DNA of 27,577 bases from JALZHR01 sp036389695 (lineage in GTDB: Bacteria > Acidobacteriota > Blastocatellia > Pyrinomonadales > Pyrinomonadaceae). The notes beneath the pieces were generated by a model. That model did no database searches, was not told the DNA's origin, and saw only the letters and a program-made list of their open reading frames with translations. The stretch is taken from positions 1 through 27,577 of the forward strand of contig DASVWG010000409.1 of the NCBI GenBank assembly GCA_036389695.1, written 5' to 3'. Within the stretch, counting starts at the first letter, position 1. Every line of letters begins with the position of its first letter. Positions 13,920 to 23,529 of the stretch are shown piece by piece. The position numbers and the translations under genes were made by a program.

Positions 13920-14981
13920 ATGACCGAAACATCACAAATAGAAGAAATGAAGCGCTTCCTTTTCTACGAAATGGCGGAAAGGGAGCGAGCCGCGCTTGAA
14001 GAACGTTTTTTTGAAGACTCAGAATATTTTTATGACCTCCTGGAATTGGAAAACGATTTAATCGACAGCTATGCGCGCGGCGAGCTTGTCGGAAAAGATT
14101 TAACGAGATTCGAGTTAAGCCTGGCAAAATCTCCGGAGCGGCGGGAAAAAGTCGCCGGCGCCCGCGCCTGGCAAACTTTAATAGCCGAAGAAAATCCAAA
14201 GTCCGCCGTCGTAGTCGCAACGCCCGGACTGCGGGAAAGAATCCTGAATTTTTTCAATTTCCGGTCGCCGAATTTCCAATTTGCCGCCGGAGCTTTAGCC
14301 GTCATCCTGCTCGCCGTCGCCGTCGGATTCCTGCTTTACCGCAACTCGCGCACAAATCAGGAATATTCCGGAACAGGTAATTCCCAAAACGAAATAATCG
14401 AGCAGGAAAATTATCTGAAACAACTGGAAGAAGAACAAAGACGACTGGAGCAGCAGCGCCGAAACGAAGAAAATAAACGACTGCCGGAAAATGCAAACGG
14501 CAGCGACGTGCCGGAAACCAACACCAATCAGCCGCAAACCGAAGAAGAAGAAAGAAAGCGCGAAATTGAAAAACTCAGGCGCAAGATTGAAGATTTAAAG
14601 CAAAAGAAAAATCAGATACCGCAAAATCCGAATGAAAAAACTTCTTCAAAACAATATCTGGCGGTGGCTATTTCCTCAATCGGCAGAGGCAGAGACGTCG
14701 CTTCCGTGCCGTCCGCCGAGCTGGTTACAATCGGCGGAAAACAGAAGATTAAAATCACACAGGCGCTGCCTGAAGATAAAAGCTACGCTTCGTTTGAAAT
14801 AATTTCAAATGGAAAACCCGTCGGCGGCAGCAGAAATATTCCCGAAGGAGCTAAATCCATCGAGTTTCTATTGCAGCCCGAAATTGAGGATTTTGAAATC
14901 ATAGTCAACGAACAAGTCAATACCAGAGGCAGCTCAGAATCTCTGGGAACATACAGGTTAAAACTTACTAAAAATAAATAG
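13920..14981 (+). CDS. Anti-sigma-like single-span membrane protein
   Basis: 353 residues. The cytoplasmic N-terminus (about 1-90: FLFYEMAERERAALEERFFED..., ENDLIDSYARGEL, FELSLAKSPERREKV) is the helical domain found in acidobacterial proteins encoded after ECF sigmas. Unlike zinc anti-sigmas it has no Cys or His at all. A membrane span follows at about 119-140, then a long charged coiled coil (about 155-235), then a beta-rich outer domain (about 245-353, with ALPEDKSYASFEIISNG). This topology would let the outer domain relay a signal to a bound sigma. The ATG has no evident ribosome site. A 9-codon mini-frame (ATG at 13891, peptide MKMNILKK) ends 2 bases before it and could couple translation. 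The sigma-binding role is inferred from position and family. Confidence 0.75.
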   Translation: MTETSQIEEMKRFLFYEMAERERAALEERFFEDSEYFYDLLELENDLIDSYARGELVGKDLTRFELSLAKSPERREKVAGARAWQTLIAEENPKSAVVVATPGLRERILNFFNFRSPNFQFAAGALAVILLAVAVGFLLYRNSRTNQEYSGTGNSQNEIIEQENYLKQLEEEQRRLEQQRRNEENKRLPENANGSDVPETNTNQPQTEEEERKREIEKLRRKIEDLKQKKNQIPQNPNEKTSSKQYLAVAISSIGRGRDVASVPSAELVTIGGKQKIKITQALPEDKSYASFEIISNGKPVGGSRNIPEGAKSIEFLLQPEIEDFEIIVNEQVNTRGSSESLGTYRLKLTKNK

Positions 14982-15290
14982 AGAGGTGAAATAACCTTCC
15001 ACAACAGGCAAAAAAGACAAATCGAATTAACCAAAATTTCATAAATGCTCTTTTCTTCTGAAATCAGCAATTCGACACGAATAATATTTTCCAAATTCAT
15101 TTGCAATTTTATCCATATTCATTGACAGCGGAAACCTGGATTTTGAAATAGAAAGACGAGAAAAAGATTTTGAGCCGAGCGAAAAGGCAACGGCTCGTAA
15201 TCCCTTTCTCTGTTCAAAACAGCTTCCGCCCGGTGAATGAGCCGTAACCTTTTCACCGATTGCGGCACTAAAAAATAGGGAGAAATGCAT
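14982..15290. other. Leader region of the three-gene CHAT operon
   Basis: This stretch has no credible gene. Promoter-like site 5 lies at its right end. The word GAGCCG occurs at 15172-15177 and 15238-15243, with its complement CGGCTC at 15191-15196. This gives a 6-bp hairpin with a 13-base loop and a second possible pairing that abuts the -35 box of site 5. These could be operator half-sites or chance. No terminator was seen after the anti-sigma-like gene, so readthrough into the CHAT genes is possible. Confidence 0.45.
15244..15271 (+). promoter_or_regulatory. Promoter-like element for the CHAT B-C-D operon (site 5)
   Basis: GTAACC, 13 bases, CGGCACTAA, with the same spacing as sites 1-3. 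It ends 19 bases before the ATG at 15291, so the untranslated leader would be very short, with the ribosome site (GGGAG at 15278-15282) almost at the transcript start. Confidence 0.55.
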
Positions 15291-18200
15291 ATGAAGCCGA
15301 ACCGTCTTAAAAATAATCGAAAACTTCTGAAAATATTAACGCTTCTCTGTTTTCTGTCTCTCGGCTTGAGACAAGCCTCCGGACAAACACCGACTGAGCC
15401 GCCGCCATTCTCTTTATTGCCCGCTCAAACAATCGAGCGCGAAATAACCGGCGCACAAACGCATCGCTACAAATTCGATTTGAAAGCGAATGAGTTTTTC
15501 CAGGTTCGCGCCGAGCAACGAGGCGTCGATGTTACTTTGAAACTCGCGGATGCCAACGGTAATGTTCTGGCGACGATGGACAGCCCAAACGGAAATCGAG
15601 GTTTTGAACAGCTTTCGTTCGTTGCCTCTGAAGCGGGCAGTTTTATATTGGAAGTCGTTAACTCCGATGCCAAAGTCGAGAAAGCCGCTTACAGCCTCAG
15701 GCGCGAAGCATCGCGCGCGGCGACCGCAAAAGATAAACGGCGGGTGGAAGCCGAGGGTGCTTTTGCCGAAGGAGTAAAGGCATATACGGCAAACGGACAA
15801 GGAGAAATCGCGCTCAAAAAATTTCAGGAAGCCTTAGCGGGTTGGGAAGAATTGAAAGATGCCGAAATGGTAAGTTTCACCGCGCCTCTGGTCGCCTTTG
15901 CGCCGGTAAAGTCTGTTTTGGATGATGCTTTCAAGTCGCTTTCAAAGGCTCAGGCTCCAATGCGGGAAATTCTACAGAACGGCGACATAAATTTACTTAA
16001 CCTCTCTAAAGAAGAAGCCTTAAAAGCCGATGATAAATTTCGCGCGGCGGGCAGATTAGCGCAGAAAATAATCAACGACCATCCGGATTATGCAGCCAAA
16101 TATCCGGGCTTTAAAAATTTCCCTTATTATGCCAAAGACGGTGAAATTCTGGTGGCGGGCTTTTTGTCCGGATATTTTAATTATCTTCTCGAGCCGGAAG
16201 AAAGCCTCAGATATGCGCAGCTTGCCGTATCGCTGGCGAAAGAAGCAGGCGGGATTGAGACTGTCGACATTCAGCAAGACAGTAAAGTAAAGACTGAAGT
16301 CGGAAATCTGCTCAGTCTGGCTCAGGCTTCGGAAAAAAACAAAAGTCCTGAAACTATAAGTTATTACGAAGAACTTTTATCGCGCTACGGCGAGCTGAAA
16401 AAGCTAAACTCATCGTCCTACAGCGAAAGACAGGAAGCCGATTTGCTGCGAATCGTCAGCGCCGTATATTCCCGCGAAGCTTGCAGAGAAAATTTTCTCG
16501 TGTGTCTGCAAAAAGCCATCGGACACGCCGAAAAAGCCGCGTCAATATACCAAAGGCTTAACGAACAGGCAGAATTGGCGGAAATCTATTCCTTTATAGG
16601 TCAGTATTATTACCGTCTAAACGAACTCTATAAAGCATCCGAATATATGGACAAGTCCATTTCCATAATCCGCGCCTCGGGCAATAAAGAAAGGCTTGCT
16701 TATATTTTAATCGCCAAGGCGTCGTTGTATTTGAATCTGGGAAATAAAGAAAAATCAAACCAGCTTCAAAACGAAGCGCTGGAGATACTTCTGTCAATCA
16801 CCAAATACAAAGACGCCTCCGACGCTAAGTCTTTAACTCCATTCAATAGAGATCTTCAAATGTCTTATGAGATGGGTCGAACAGGCATAATCGGAGGCGT
16901 TTATCTTGAAAAAGACCCGGAAAAAAGCATCGAGTATCTCAAAAAATCTGCTGAAATCGCAAAATTGCTTTCCAACAAATCGAGCGAGGCAAGCACTCTG
17001 TCTACTATCGGGTTGGCTTACAGGTACGCGAAAGATTGGGAGCGCGCTTTGGCTTTCTATCAGCAAGCTTCAGCGCTTTATCAGGAAACGGAAGACAAAC
17101 GGCGGGAAGCGAGTAATTTAGTTGATATTGGGTTGGTTTATTTAGAGTTAAAAAAACCGCAGGAAGCCCTGCAAGCCATTACTCAGGCTCAACTTATTTT
17201 CAATTCGCTCGGCATCGAAGACAGCGGCGTACTTAATAATTTAGCGCGAACCTGGTATGCGCTGGGAAACCGGCGATTGGCGATTTTCTACGGCAAAAAG
17301 ACGGTCAACTGGATTCAGAATGAAAGAGATAAGCTGAAAGATTTTGACCGAGCCACTCAACAGGTTTTTGTTAATTCATTTGAAAAATCAATTCGCCGTT
17401 TAGCCGATTGGCTGATTGAAGAAGGGCGATTTGCGCAAGCCGAGCAGGTGCTGCGCATACTCAAGGAAGAAGAGTTTTCCGCTTTTGTCCGCCGCGATCC
17501 TGAAGAAATCAAATCGCTTAATCAGCGCATTGAACTGAACAGCATCGAAAAACGAATTATCGAAAAATACAATTTGCTCACGAAACGCGTCAGTGAAATC
17601 GGACAGGAATATTACAAGCTCGATGAGAAAAAGCAACTGCTTTCACGCAAAAAGTTGAAGCTTGCCGATGCTGAGCTAAAACGACACACAGAGTTGGAAC
17701 AGCAGTTGAAAACTGCCAATGATGCTTTCCTATTGTTTCTCGATAAAGAACTCGTCAAGGAAATCGGTGCGGCGAAAAAAACCGGAATCGAAGACCAGTT
17801 TTCAAAAAGCGGCGACCTTGAAAAATTAGGCGCGGGCACGGTAATGCTTTACACAGTCGTCGGCGAAGACCGTTACCGCGTTATCCTGACCACGCCGAAA
17901 GTTCAGATTGACGGGAAATCGGAAATCAAAGCCGAAGTATTGAACAAAAAAGTTTTTGAATTTCGCGCGGCTCTGCAAAATCCGAAGCTCGACCCGCGAC
18001 CGCTCGGCAAAGAGCTTTACGATATTCTGATTAAGCCGATTGAAAAAGACCTCGAAGCGGCAGGCGCGAAAACTCTGATTTGGTCTCTGGACGGCACGCT
18101 TCGATATATCCCGCTCGCCGCTCTCTCGCCGGACGGCGAAAAATATCTGATAGAAAAATATCAGTCGGTCGTCATCACCTCGAAAACGAATAATCTCGAC

Positions 18201-18998
18201 TTACCGAAATCCAGTGCCGGATGGCAGGCTCTCGGTCTGGGCGTTTCGCTAGCCCGGACGGTTAACGACCCGCTAATCAAAGACTTGCCGATTCCATTTC
18301 CCTCGCTGCCCGGAACGAAAACGGAACTGCTTTCAATCATCAGAGACGAAGAATCGAAAGACGAAAAAGGCGTTCTGTCCGGCAAAAGATTTATGGACAC
18401 GGCATTTACCGTCGAGGCTTTCAAAGAATGGCTGAAAAAGGAAACGGCAAACGGCAAACGCAAATATAATGTCGTTCATATCGCCAGCCATTTTCGTCTG
18501 GGAAACAACAACTACAATTCTTTTCTGCTTTTGGGCAACGGGCAGCTTCTGACGCTGCACGACCTGAGCGGCTCGGAAATCAAATTTAACGAAGTCGATT
18601 TGATAACTTTATCGGCTTGCAACACGGCGTTTGCCGACAGCAACAACGGCGTCGAAGTCGATTCGCTGGCGGAAGTAATTCAGATCCAGGGCGGAAAATC
18701 GATTTTAGCCACTCTCTGGTCGGTGGCAGACGAAAGCACTTCGCTTTTGATGAGCGAATTTTATCGTCTGCGAAAGGAAAATCCCAGATTGACCAAAGCC
18801 GAAGCCATTCAGCTCGCCCAGCAGGAGATGATTCAGGGCAAACTGCAATCTTCAAGCGCGGGAAATCTGAAAGGAGCTGAGTTAGCTGCCTCGCCGAACA
18901 ATAAGGTAAATGCGCCGCCTTTTCAGTTTGATAAGAATAAACCATTTGCTCATCCCTATTACTGGTCGCCGTTCGTTTTGATTGGAAATTGGAGATAA
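15291..18998 (+). CDS. Secreted TPR-CHAT protease-like protein (paralogue B)
   Basis: Two in-frame ATGs stand at 15285 and 15291. GGGAG lies 8 bases before the second and only 2 before the first, so 15291 is chosen (1235 residues). The signal peptide is about 1-31 (LKILTLLCFLSLGLRQASG). A PPC-like beta domain follows (about 45-135), then a long helical stretch (about 150-330) that the other paralogues lack, about eight TPRs up to about 690, the conserved LRILKEEEFSAFVRRD module, and the CHAT domain (about 847-1235). The dyad is His1067 in VHIASHF and Cys1110 in LSACNTA; the C-terminus is HPYYWSPFVLIGNWR. It has the same domain plan as paralogue A but the lowest TPR count. It is the first gene of an operon with C (18 bases downstream) and D. 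A caspase-like peptidase acting in the envelope is the likely role; the substrate is unknown. Confidence 0.92.
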   Translation: MKPNRLKNNRKLLKILTLLCFLSLGLRQASGQTPTEPPPFSLLPAQTIEREITGAQTHRYKFDLKANEFFQVRAEQRGVDVTLKLADANGNVLATMDSPNGNRGFEQLSFVASEAGSFILEVVNSDAKVEKAAYSLRREASRAATAKDKRRVEAEGAFAEGVKAYTANGQGEIALKKFQEALAGWEELKDAEMVSFTAPLVAFAPVKSVLDDAFKSLSKAQAPMREILQNGDINLLNLSKEEALKADDKFRAAGRLAQKIINDHPDYAAKYPGFKNFPYYAKDGEILVAGFLSGYFNYLLEPEESLRYAQLAVSLAKEAGGIETVDIQQDSKVKTEVGNLLSLAQASEKNKSPETISYYEELLSRYGELKKLNSSSYSERQEADLLRIVSAVYSREACRENFLVCLQKAIGHAEKAASIYQRLNEQAELAEIYSFIGQYYYRLNELYKASEYMDKSISIIRASGNKERLAYILIAKASLYLNLGNKEKSNQLQNEALEILLSITKYKDASDAKSLTPFNRDLQMSYEMGRTGIIGGVYLEKDPEKSIEYLKKSAEIAKLLSNKSSEASTLSTIGLAYRYAKDWERALAFYQQASALYQETEDKRREASNLVDIGLVYLELKKPQEALQAITQAQLIFNSLGIEDSGVLNNLARTWYALGNRRLAIFYGKKTVNWIQNERDKLKDFDRATQQVFVNSFEKSIRRLADWLIEEGRFAQAEQVLRILKEEEFSAFVRRDPEEIKSLNQRIELNSIEKRIIEKYNLLTKRVSEIGQEYYKLDEKKQLLSRKKLKLADAELKRHTELEQQLKTANDAFLLFLDKELVKEIGAAKKTGIEDQFSKSGDLEKLGAGTVMLYTVVGEDRYRVILTTPKVQIDGKSEIKAEVLNKKVFEFRAALQNPKLDPRPLGKELYDILIKPIEKDLEAAGAKTLIWSLDGTLRYIPLAALSPDGEKYLIEKYQSVVITSKTNNLDLPKSSAGWQALGLGVSLARTVNDPLIKDLPIPFPSLPGTKTELLSIIRDEESKDEKGVLSGKRFMDTAFTVEAFKEWLKKETANGKRKYNVVHIASHFRLGNNNYNSFLLLGNGQLLTLHDLSGSEIKFNEVDLITLSACNTAFADSNNGVEVDSLAEVIQIQGGKSILATLWSVADESTSLLMSEFYRLRKENPRLTKAEAIQLAQQEMIQGKLQSSSAGNLKGAELAASPNNKVNAPPFQFDKNKPFAHPYYWSPFVLIGNWR

Positions 18999-19016
18999 CC
19001 TCGAAGGAGAAAAAAG

Positions 19017-22000
19017 ATGAAAAACAATTTTTTGAAATCTAAAAGCTGTATTTATTTGCTCGGCGCGCTGTTTCTGTTAAATTCTCCGGCGATGTTCGCT
19101 CAGCAGTCGCCTGTTGTGTCCAGAGAATCCGATATTCAGACTCTTAAATCAAACCAGCCGCTCCAGCGCCAAATCAAAGGCGGCGAAACGCACGTCTTCC
19201 AATTCAGAATCAAAGCCGGACAATTCGCGCGCGCCGAAGTCGTGCCGACAAATATTGATGTCATCGTGTCGCTGTTCGATGGAAATGACAAACAAGTTAT
19301 CGAAATGGACGGCGATTCGAGTTTTCTTTGGTTTGAATCCGTTTCCGCGATTGCCGAAAAGGGCGGCAGCTTCAAACTGCAAATCAAAGGCAAAGGCAAA
19401 TCCGAAGCAACCGGAAGCTATAGCGTCAAAATCGCCGAGCTGCGAAAATCAACCGCCACTGACCGCAAACGAATCGAAGCCGAAAAAACTTTGGTTCAAG
19501 CCATCAAGCTTTCACAGGAAAAAAAAGATAAGGAATCCATAGCGCCTTTTGAAACGGCGGTGAATCTTTGGCGAGAAGTCGGCGATAAGCATTGGGAAAC
19601 TGTAACGATGTGGAATCTCGCTTATGCCTATTATTATTCAGATCGCGACAGCGAAGCTTTAAATTTATTTAATCAGGTCTTAGTAATTTTTCAGGAAATC
19701 AAAGACCGTATTGGAGAAGCCGCCGCGATTAACGGAATAGGCAATTTTTACCGAATCGCCAAAAAATATGAATTAGCCAGAGAATATCTCGAAAAAGGTT
19801 TGGCAATCAGAAAAGAACTGAAAAGACTGCGAAGTGAATATAATTCGCTGAATGTCTTGCTGAGTGTGTATCAAAATCTGAACTTGACCGACAAAGTTGC
19901 GGAAAGCCAGGCGAGAATGTTGGCAATCGCCGACGAGTTAAACGACAAGAACTCAAAAGCCGAAACATTAAAGATTTTCGGGAATTTCTATCGAGATATT
20001 TACAAATATGAAAAAGCGGCGGAATTTTATGAAAAGGCTTTGCCGATGTATCAAGAGTTGAAAGATGTAAAGACTGAAATTTTTCTGCAAATGTTTCTCG
20101 GACTCCTTTACGGAAGTAATGTTGAATATGAAAAAGCGAAAGTTCATTTAGAAAGATATGCCGAAATGATAAAAGAATCGGGAGAAGCCGGTAATTGGAC
20201 TGCATACCAGTATTTAGGAATGGTTTATGAGGCGCTGCAACAATATGAAAAAGTTCTGCCGAATTATGAAAAAGCTCTTGAAATAGCGAAAAAGGTAAAT
20301 GACAAGCGCGATTCCGAGGGAAACATACTGTTCTCATTAGGAAGTTTTTACGAAAGGAAAGGAGAAAACGATAAAGCCAGAGTATATCTTGAAGATTCAT
20401 TAAAGATTGCCAGACAAAACAATAATCAGAATGCCGAGCAGGGCGCGCTTCGGGTTTTGGCAACTCTATATCTCAATCTCAGAGAATTTGAAAAAGCTGA
20501 AAGCTACAGCGAACAATCTTTAGCTATACAAAGAAAATCAGGTAAATATAATGAAGCTCACGCGTTAAGCTCAAACGGATTGGTTTATTTAATTTCGGGC
20601 AAATATGATAAAGCCAAAGAAAATTACGAACTGGCGTTGAAAATAAGTCGTGAAATAGACAACAAACTTTCCGAAAATAATAATTTGGAAGGTCTGGCAT
20701 TAATTTATTCCAATCTTGGACAATATGAACAAGCCATCGTTTATTACCAGGATTCTCTAAAAATTGCGCGGGAAAAAAATCATCCGAGAAAAATTTACTC
20801 CGCTTTGCAGGGTTTGGGTTCGGCAAACAGTTCTTTAAGCAGATATGACGAAGCCAACAAATATTTTGAAGAAGCCTTAGTTATAGCCAACGGTTTACAA
20901 CTAAAAAGAGAAATTGCCGCAATCTCCAGCAGATTGGGAAATGTTTATAACAAATTAAGTCGATATGATAAAGCCAAAGAGCTTCTTGAAAGGGCATTAA
21001 AGATTGCCGAGGAAACCGAAGACAAGCTGGAGGAAGGTTTGGCATTAACTTATTTGGGTCAGGTTTACTCGAATTTAAATCAATATGATAAAGCCCGCGA
21101 ATATTATGAAAAAGTCCTGAGAATAGGCAAAGAGAGCAATAATATTTTTTCTCAATACGACGCTCTGACAAATCTGGGTTTTGTCTATATCAACTTCAAT
21201 CAATACGACAAAGCGAGAGAATATCTGGATAAAGCCGGTGCATTAAGCAAAGAAATAAAATCTGCAAGCAGCGGTATAAATGTTCTTTACGGTCTGGGAG
21301 CGATTTACACGGATTTGAACAATCCCGAAAAAGCTGCGGCTCTCGTTCAGCAATCGCTGGAAATGATTCAGAAAATTAAAAATCGCAGCGGCGAAGGAAT
21401 CATTTTGAACAAATTCGGCGAGATTTATTTGCAGTCGAAACAATATGACAAAGCACAGGAACAATACGAAAAGGCTTTGACGATTGCCAGAGAAGTCAAA
21501 AATATTTCAGGTGAAGCCGATGCGTTAATTAGTCTCGGATATGTTTTTCTCAAAAAGAATGAATTGGAAAAAGCGAAAGGTAATTACGAGCAAGGACTCA
21601 AACTGGCAAAAGAAATAAAGTCCAAAAGCGGCGAAGGCTGGGCAATAAACGGTTTGGGCGAAGTCTTTTTCAAATACAAAAAATACAAAGAGGCGGAAGA
21701 TTTTTATCGTCAATCACTTGTGATTGCTAGAGAGGTTCAGAGCAAAAAACTCGAAGGCGGGGTTTTACAGAATCTGATGGAGCTTTACAAAGAACTCAGG
21801 CAACCGCAGATTGCCACTATTTACGGCAAACAGGCGGTCAACATCTTTCAGGAGATTCGCGGCAATATCAAAAGTTTTGAAAAAGAATCACAGCAAAGCT
21901 ATCTGAAAGATAAAGAATCGGCTTATCGAACGCTCGCCGATTTGCTGATTTCGCAAGACCGCTTTTCCGAAGCGCAAGCCATTTTGAATTTACTGAAAGA

Positions 22001-23510
22001 GGAAGAATTTTCCCAGCTTGCGCGAACCGGCGAAAAGGGCGAAATCATTCCCTACAACGACATTGAAGCGGGCTTGCTGGAAAAGATAGAAAATATCATT
22101 GTTCTGGAACGACGGCATTTCGCGCTTCGGCAAATTAAAAATCGAACCGGCGAGCAGGAAAAAGAAGCCGGTGAGCTATTGGATAAAATCACAGCGGCAA
22201 ACAAGGCTCTGGATAACGCCTTGAAGGAACTGGCAAAAGCCGAAAATTCCGTCGGTGTCAAGATTGAAGATTTCGGCAAAAACAAAAATTTGAAAGGTGC
22301 TTTGACCTCTCTGCGGCAGCGAACCAATTCAGGTGTCGTCGCGCTTTACACGCTTTTGGGCAAAGAGGAATCATCTGCCGGAAAGAAAAATCCGGAAGAC
22401 GAAAGAACGAAGTTTGGCTGGATAATTCTGGTCACGGAAAAAGGTCAAAAAGCTTATCCGATTGACGTGGCGGATTTTAACAGAACAATTTTTCAGTTTA
22501 AAGACGCTCTCAGTTCGGATAAATACGACCCGCGACCTTTGGCGCAGAAAATCTACAACGCGCTTTTTCGTCAAAAATCCGCAAAGCAAAAACGAACTCT
22601 CGAACAGGATTTGCAGGAATATCTCGACTCTTATCAAAACAAAACGCTGATGTGGTCGCTGGACGGCGTTTTGCGCTATATCCCGATGTCAGCGCTGCAC
22701 GACGGCAAAAATTACCTGGCTGAAAAATATCTGAATACAATCTTTACGGAAGATAAATTTTTGCTGGCGGAAAATATTCCGAATTGGACGATTCTGGGCT
22801 TGGGCGTCTCGGAAAAGCGCGAAGAATTCGAGGCTCTGCCGGGAGTAAAAATCGAGCTTGAGACAATCGTCCGCGAAGCAGATGCAAGGACGGGCATTTT
22901 AAGCGGCGCAATTAAACTCAACGAAAATTTCAAAAAAGGATTGTTTTTTAATATCGTCAGCGCGGGCGATTATCCGGTCGTTCATATCGCGTCGCACTAC
23001 AGCTTTAAACCGACACAGCAAAAGGAATCGTTTCTGCTGGTAGGCGACGGGCGTCTGACTTTCACCGAAATGGAAGAAAAAGACGAAAATCTGTTTGGCG
23101 CGGTTGATTTGCTGACGCTTTCCGCCTGCGACACGGGCGTCAGCGGCAACGGCAAGGAAGCCGAGAGCTTCGGTTATAAGGCGCAGTCACTCGGCGCAAA
23201 ATCAGTGATTGCGAGTTTATGGAAAGTATCCGACGCGGGAACGCCGGAGCTGATGATTCGATTTTATAAGCTGCGCGCCGACAACCCGAAAATGTCAAAA
23301 GGCGAAGCCTTCCGGCAAGCACAATTATCGCTGCTCGGCAATTATGCGAATGATAAAACAACCGGGGCTGGCAAAAACAATCGCGGCGTAACAATAGCTG
23401 GCGGCAATTCGGGCGAATTAAATTTACCGCTTTTCGTGAAAGACGGTCAAAATCCTTTCGCGCACCCGCATTACTGGTCATCATTTGTATTGATTGGAAA
23501 TTGGAGATGA
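19017..23510 (+). CDS. Secreted TPR-CHAT protease-like protein (paralogue C)
   Basis: 1497 residues, starting at an ATG with AAGGAG 7 bases upstream and only 18 bases after gene B. The signal peptide is about 1-28 (IYLLGALFLLNSPAMFAQ). A PPC-like domain spans about 45-140. I count about nineteen TPRs between 165 and 935, each with the pattern 'QYDKAREYYEKVLRI'. The linker module has LLKEEEFSQLART, then the CHAT domain (about 1104-1497) follows with His1327 in VHIASHY and Cys1371 in LSACDTG, ending HPHYWSSFVLIGNWR. A charged insertion (KQKRTLEQDLQEYLDSYQ) interrupts the early CHAT region. The TPR-coding DNA repeats words such as CAATATGATAAAGC and is AT-richer than the ends, which suggests recent expansion of the array. 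TPRs here probably bind a partner or substrate. Confidence 0.92.
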   Translation: MKNNFLKSKSCIYLLGALFLLNSPAMFAQQSPVVSRESDIQTLKSNQPLQRQIKGGETHVFQFRIKAGQFARAEVVPTNIDVIVSLFDGNDKQVIEMDGDSSFLWFESVSAIAEKGGSFKLQIKGKGKSEATGSYSVKIAELRKSTATDRKRIEAEKTLVQAIKLSQEKKDKESIAPFETAVNLWREVGDKHWETVTMWNLAYAYYYSDRDSEALNLFNQVLVIFQEIKDRIGEAAAINGIGNFYRIAKKYELAREYLEKGLAIRKELKRLRSEYNSLNVLLSVYQNLNLTDKVAESQARMLAIADELNDKNSKAETLKIFGNFYRDIYKYEKAAEFYEKALPMYQELKDVKTEIFLQMFLGLLYGSNVEYEKAKVHLERYAEMIKESGEAGNWTAYQYLGMVYEALQQYEKVLPNYEKALEIAKKVNDKRDSEGNILFSLGSFYERKGENDKARVYLEDSLKIARQNNNQNAEQGALRVLATLYLNLREFEKAESYSEQSLAIQRKSGKYNEAHALSSNGLVYLISGKYDKAKENYELALKISREIDNKLSENNNLEGLALIYSNLGQYEQAIVYYQDSLKIAREKNHPRKIYSALQGLGSANSSLSRYDEANKYFEEALVIANGLQLKREIAAISSRLGNVYNKLSRYDKAKELLERALKIAEETEDKLEEGLALTYLGQVYSNLNQYDKAREYYEKVLRIGKESNNIFSQYDALTNLGFVYINFNQYDKAREYLDKAGALSKEIKSASSGINVLYGLGAIYTDLNNPEKAAALVQQSLEMIQKIKNRSGEGIILNKFGEIYLQSKQYDKAQEQYEKALTIAREVKNISGEADALISLGYVFLKKNELEKAKGNYEQGLKLAKEIKSKSGEGWAINGLGEVFFKYKKYKEAEDFYRQSLVIAREVQSKKLEGGVLQNLMELYKELRQPQIATIYGKQAVNIFQEIRGNIKSFEKESQQSYLKDKESAYRTLADLLISQDRFSEAQAILNLLKEEEFSQLARTGEKGEIIPYNDIEAGLLEKIENIIVLERRHFALRQIKNRTGEQEKEAGELLDKITAANKALDNALKELAKAENSVGVKIEDFGKNKNLKGALTSLRQRTNSGVVALYTLLGKEESSAGKKNPEDERTKFGWIILVTEKGQKAYPIDVADFNRTIFQFKDALSSDKYDPRPLAQKIYNALFRQKSAKQKRTLEQDLQEYLDSYQNKTLMWSLDGVLRYIPMSALHDGKNYLAEKYLNTIFTEDKFLLAENIPNWTILGLGVSEKREEFEALPGVKIELETIVREADARTGILSGAIKLNENFKKGLFFNIVSAGDYPVVHIASHYSFKPTQQKESFLLVGDGRLTFTEMEEKDENLFGAVDLLTLSACDTGVSGNGKEAESFGYKAQSLGAKSVIASLWKVSDAGTPELMIRFYKLRADNPKMSKGEAFRQAQLSLLGNYANDKTTGAGKNNRGVTIAGGNSGELNLPLFVKDGQNPFAHPHYWSSFVLIGNWR

Positions 23511-23529
23511 TTTCTTCACGGAGAAAACT

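Noticed and set aside
15039..15290. 83-codon - strand frame in the CHAT operon leader
   Set aside because: It has no ribosome site or recognisable pattern, and it covers promoter-like site 5 on the opposite strand.
19807..20463. 218-codon - strand frame
   Set aside because: It is antisense to the TPR array of paralogue C. Its repeated LFH and LYHI words are the reverse reading of the TPR repeat codons.
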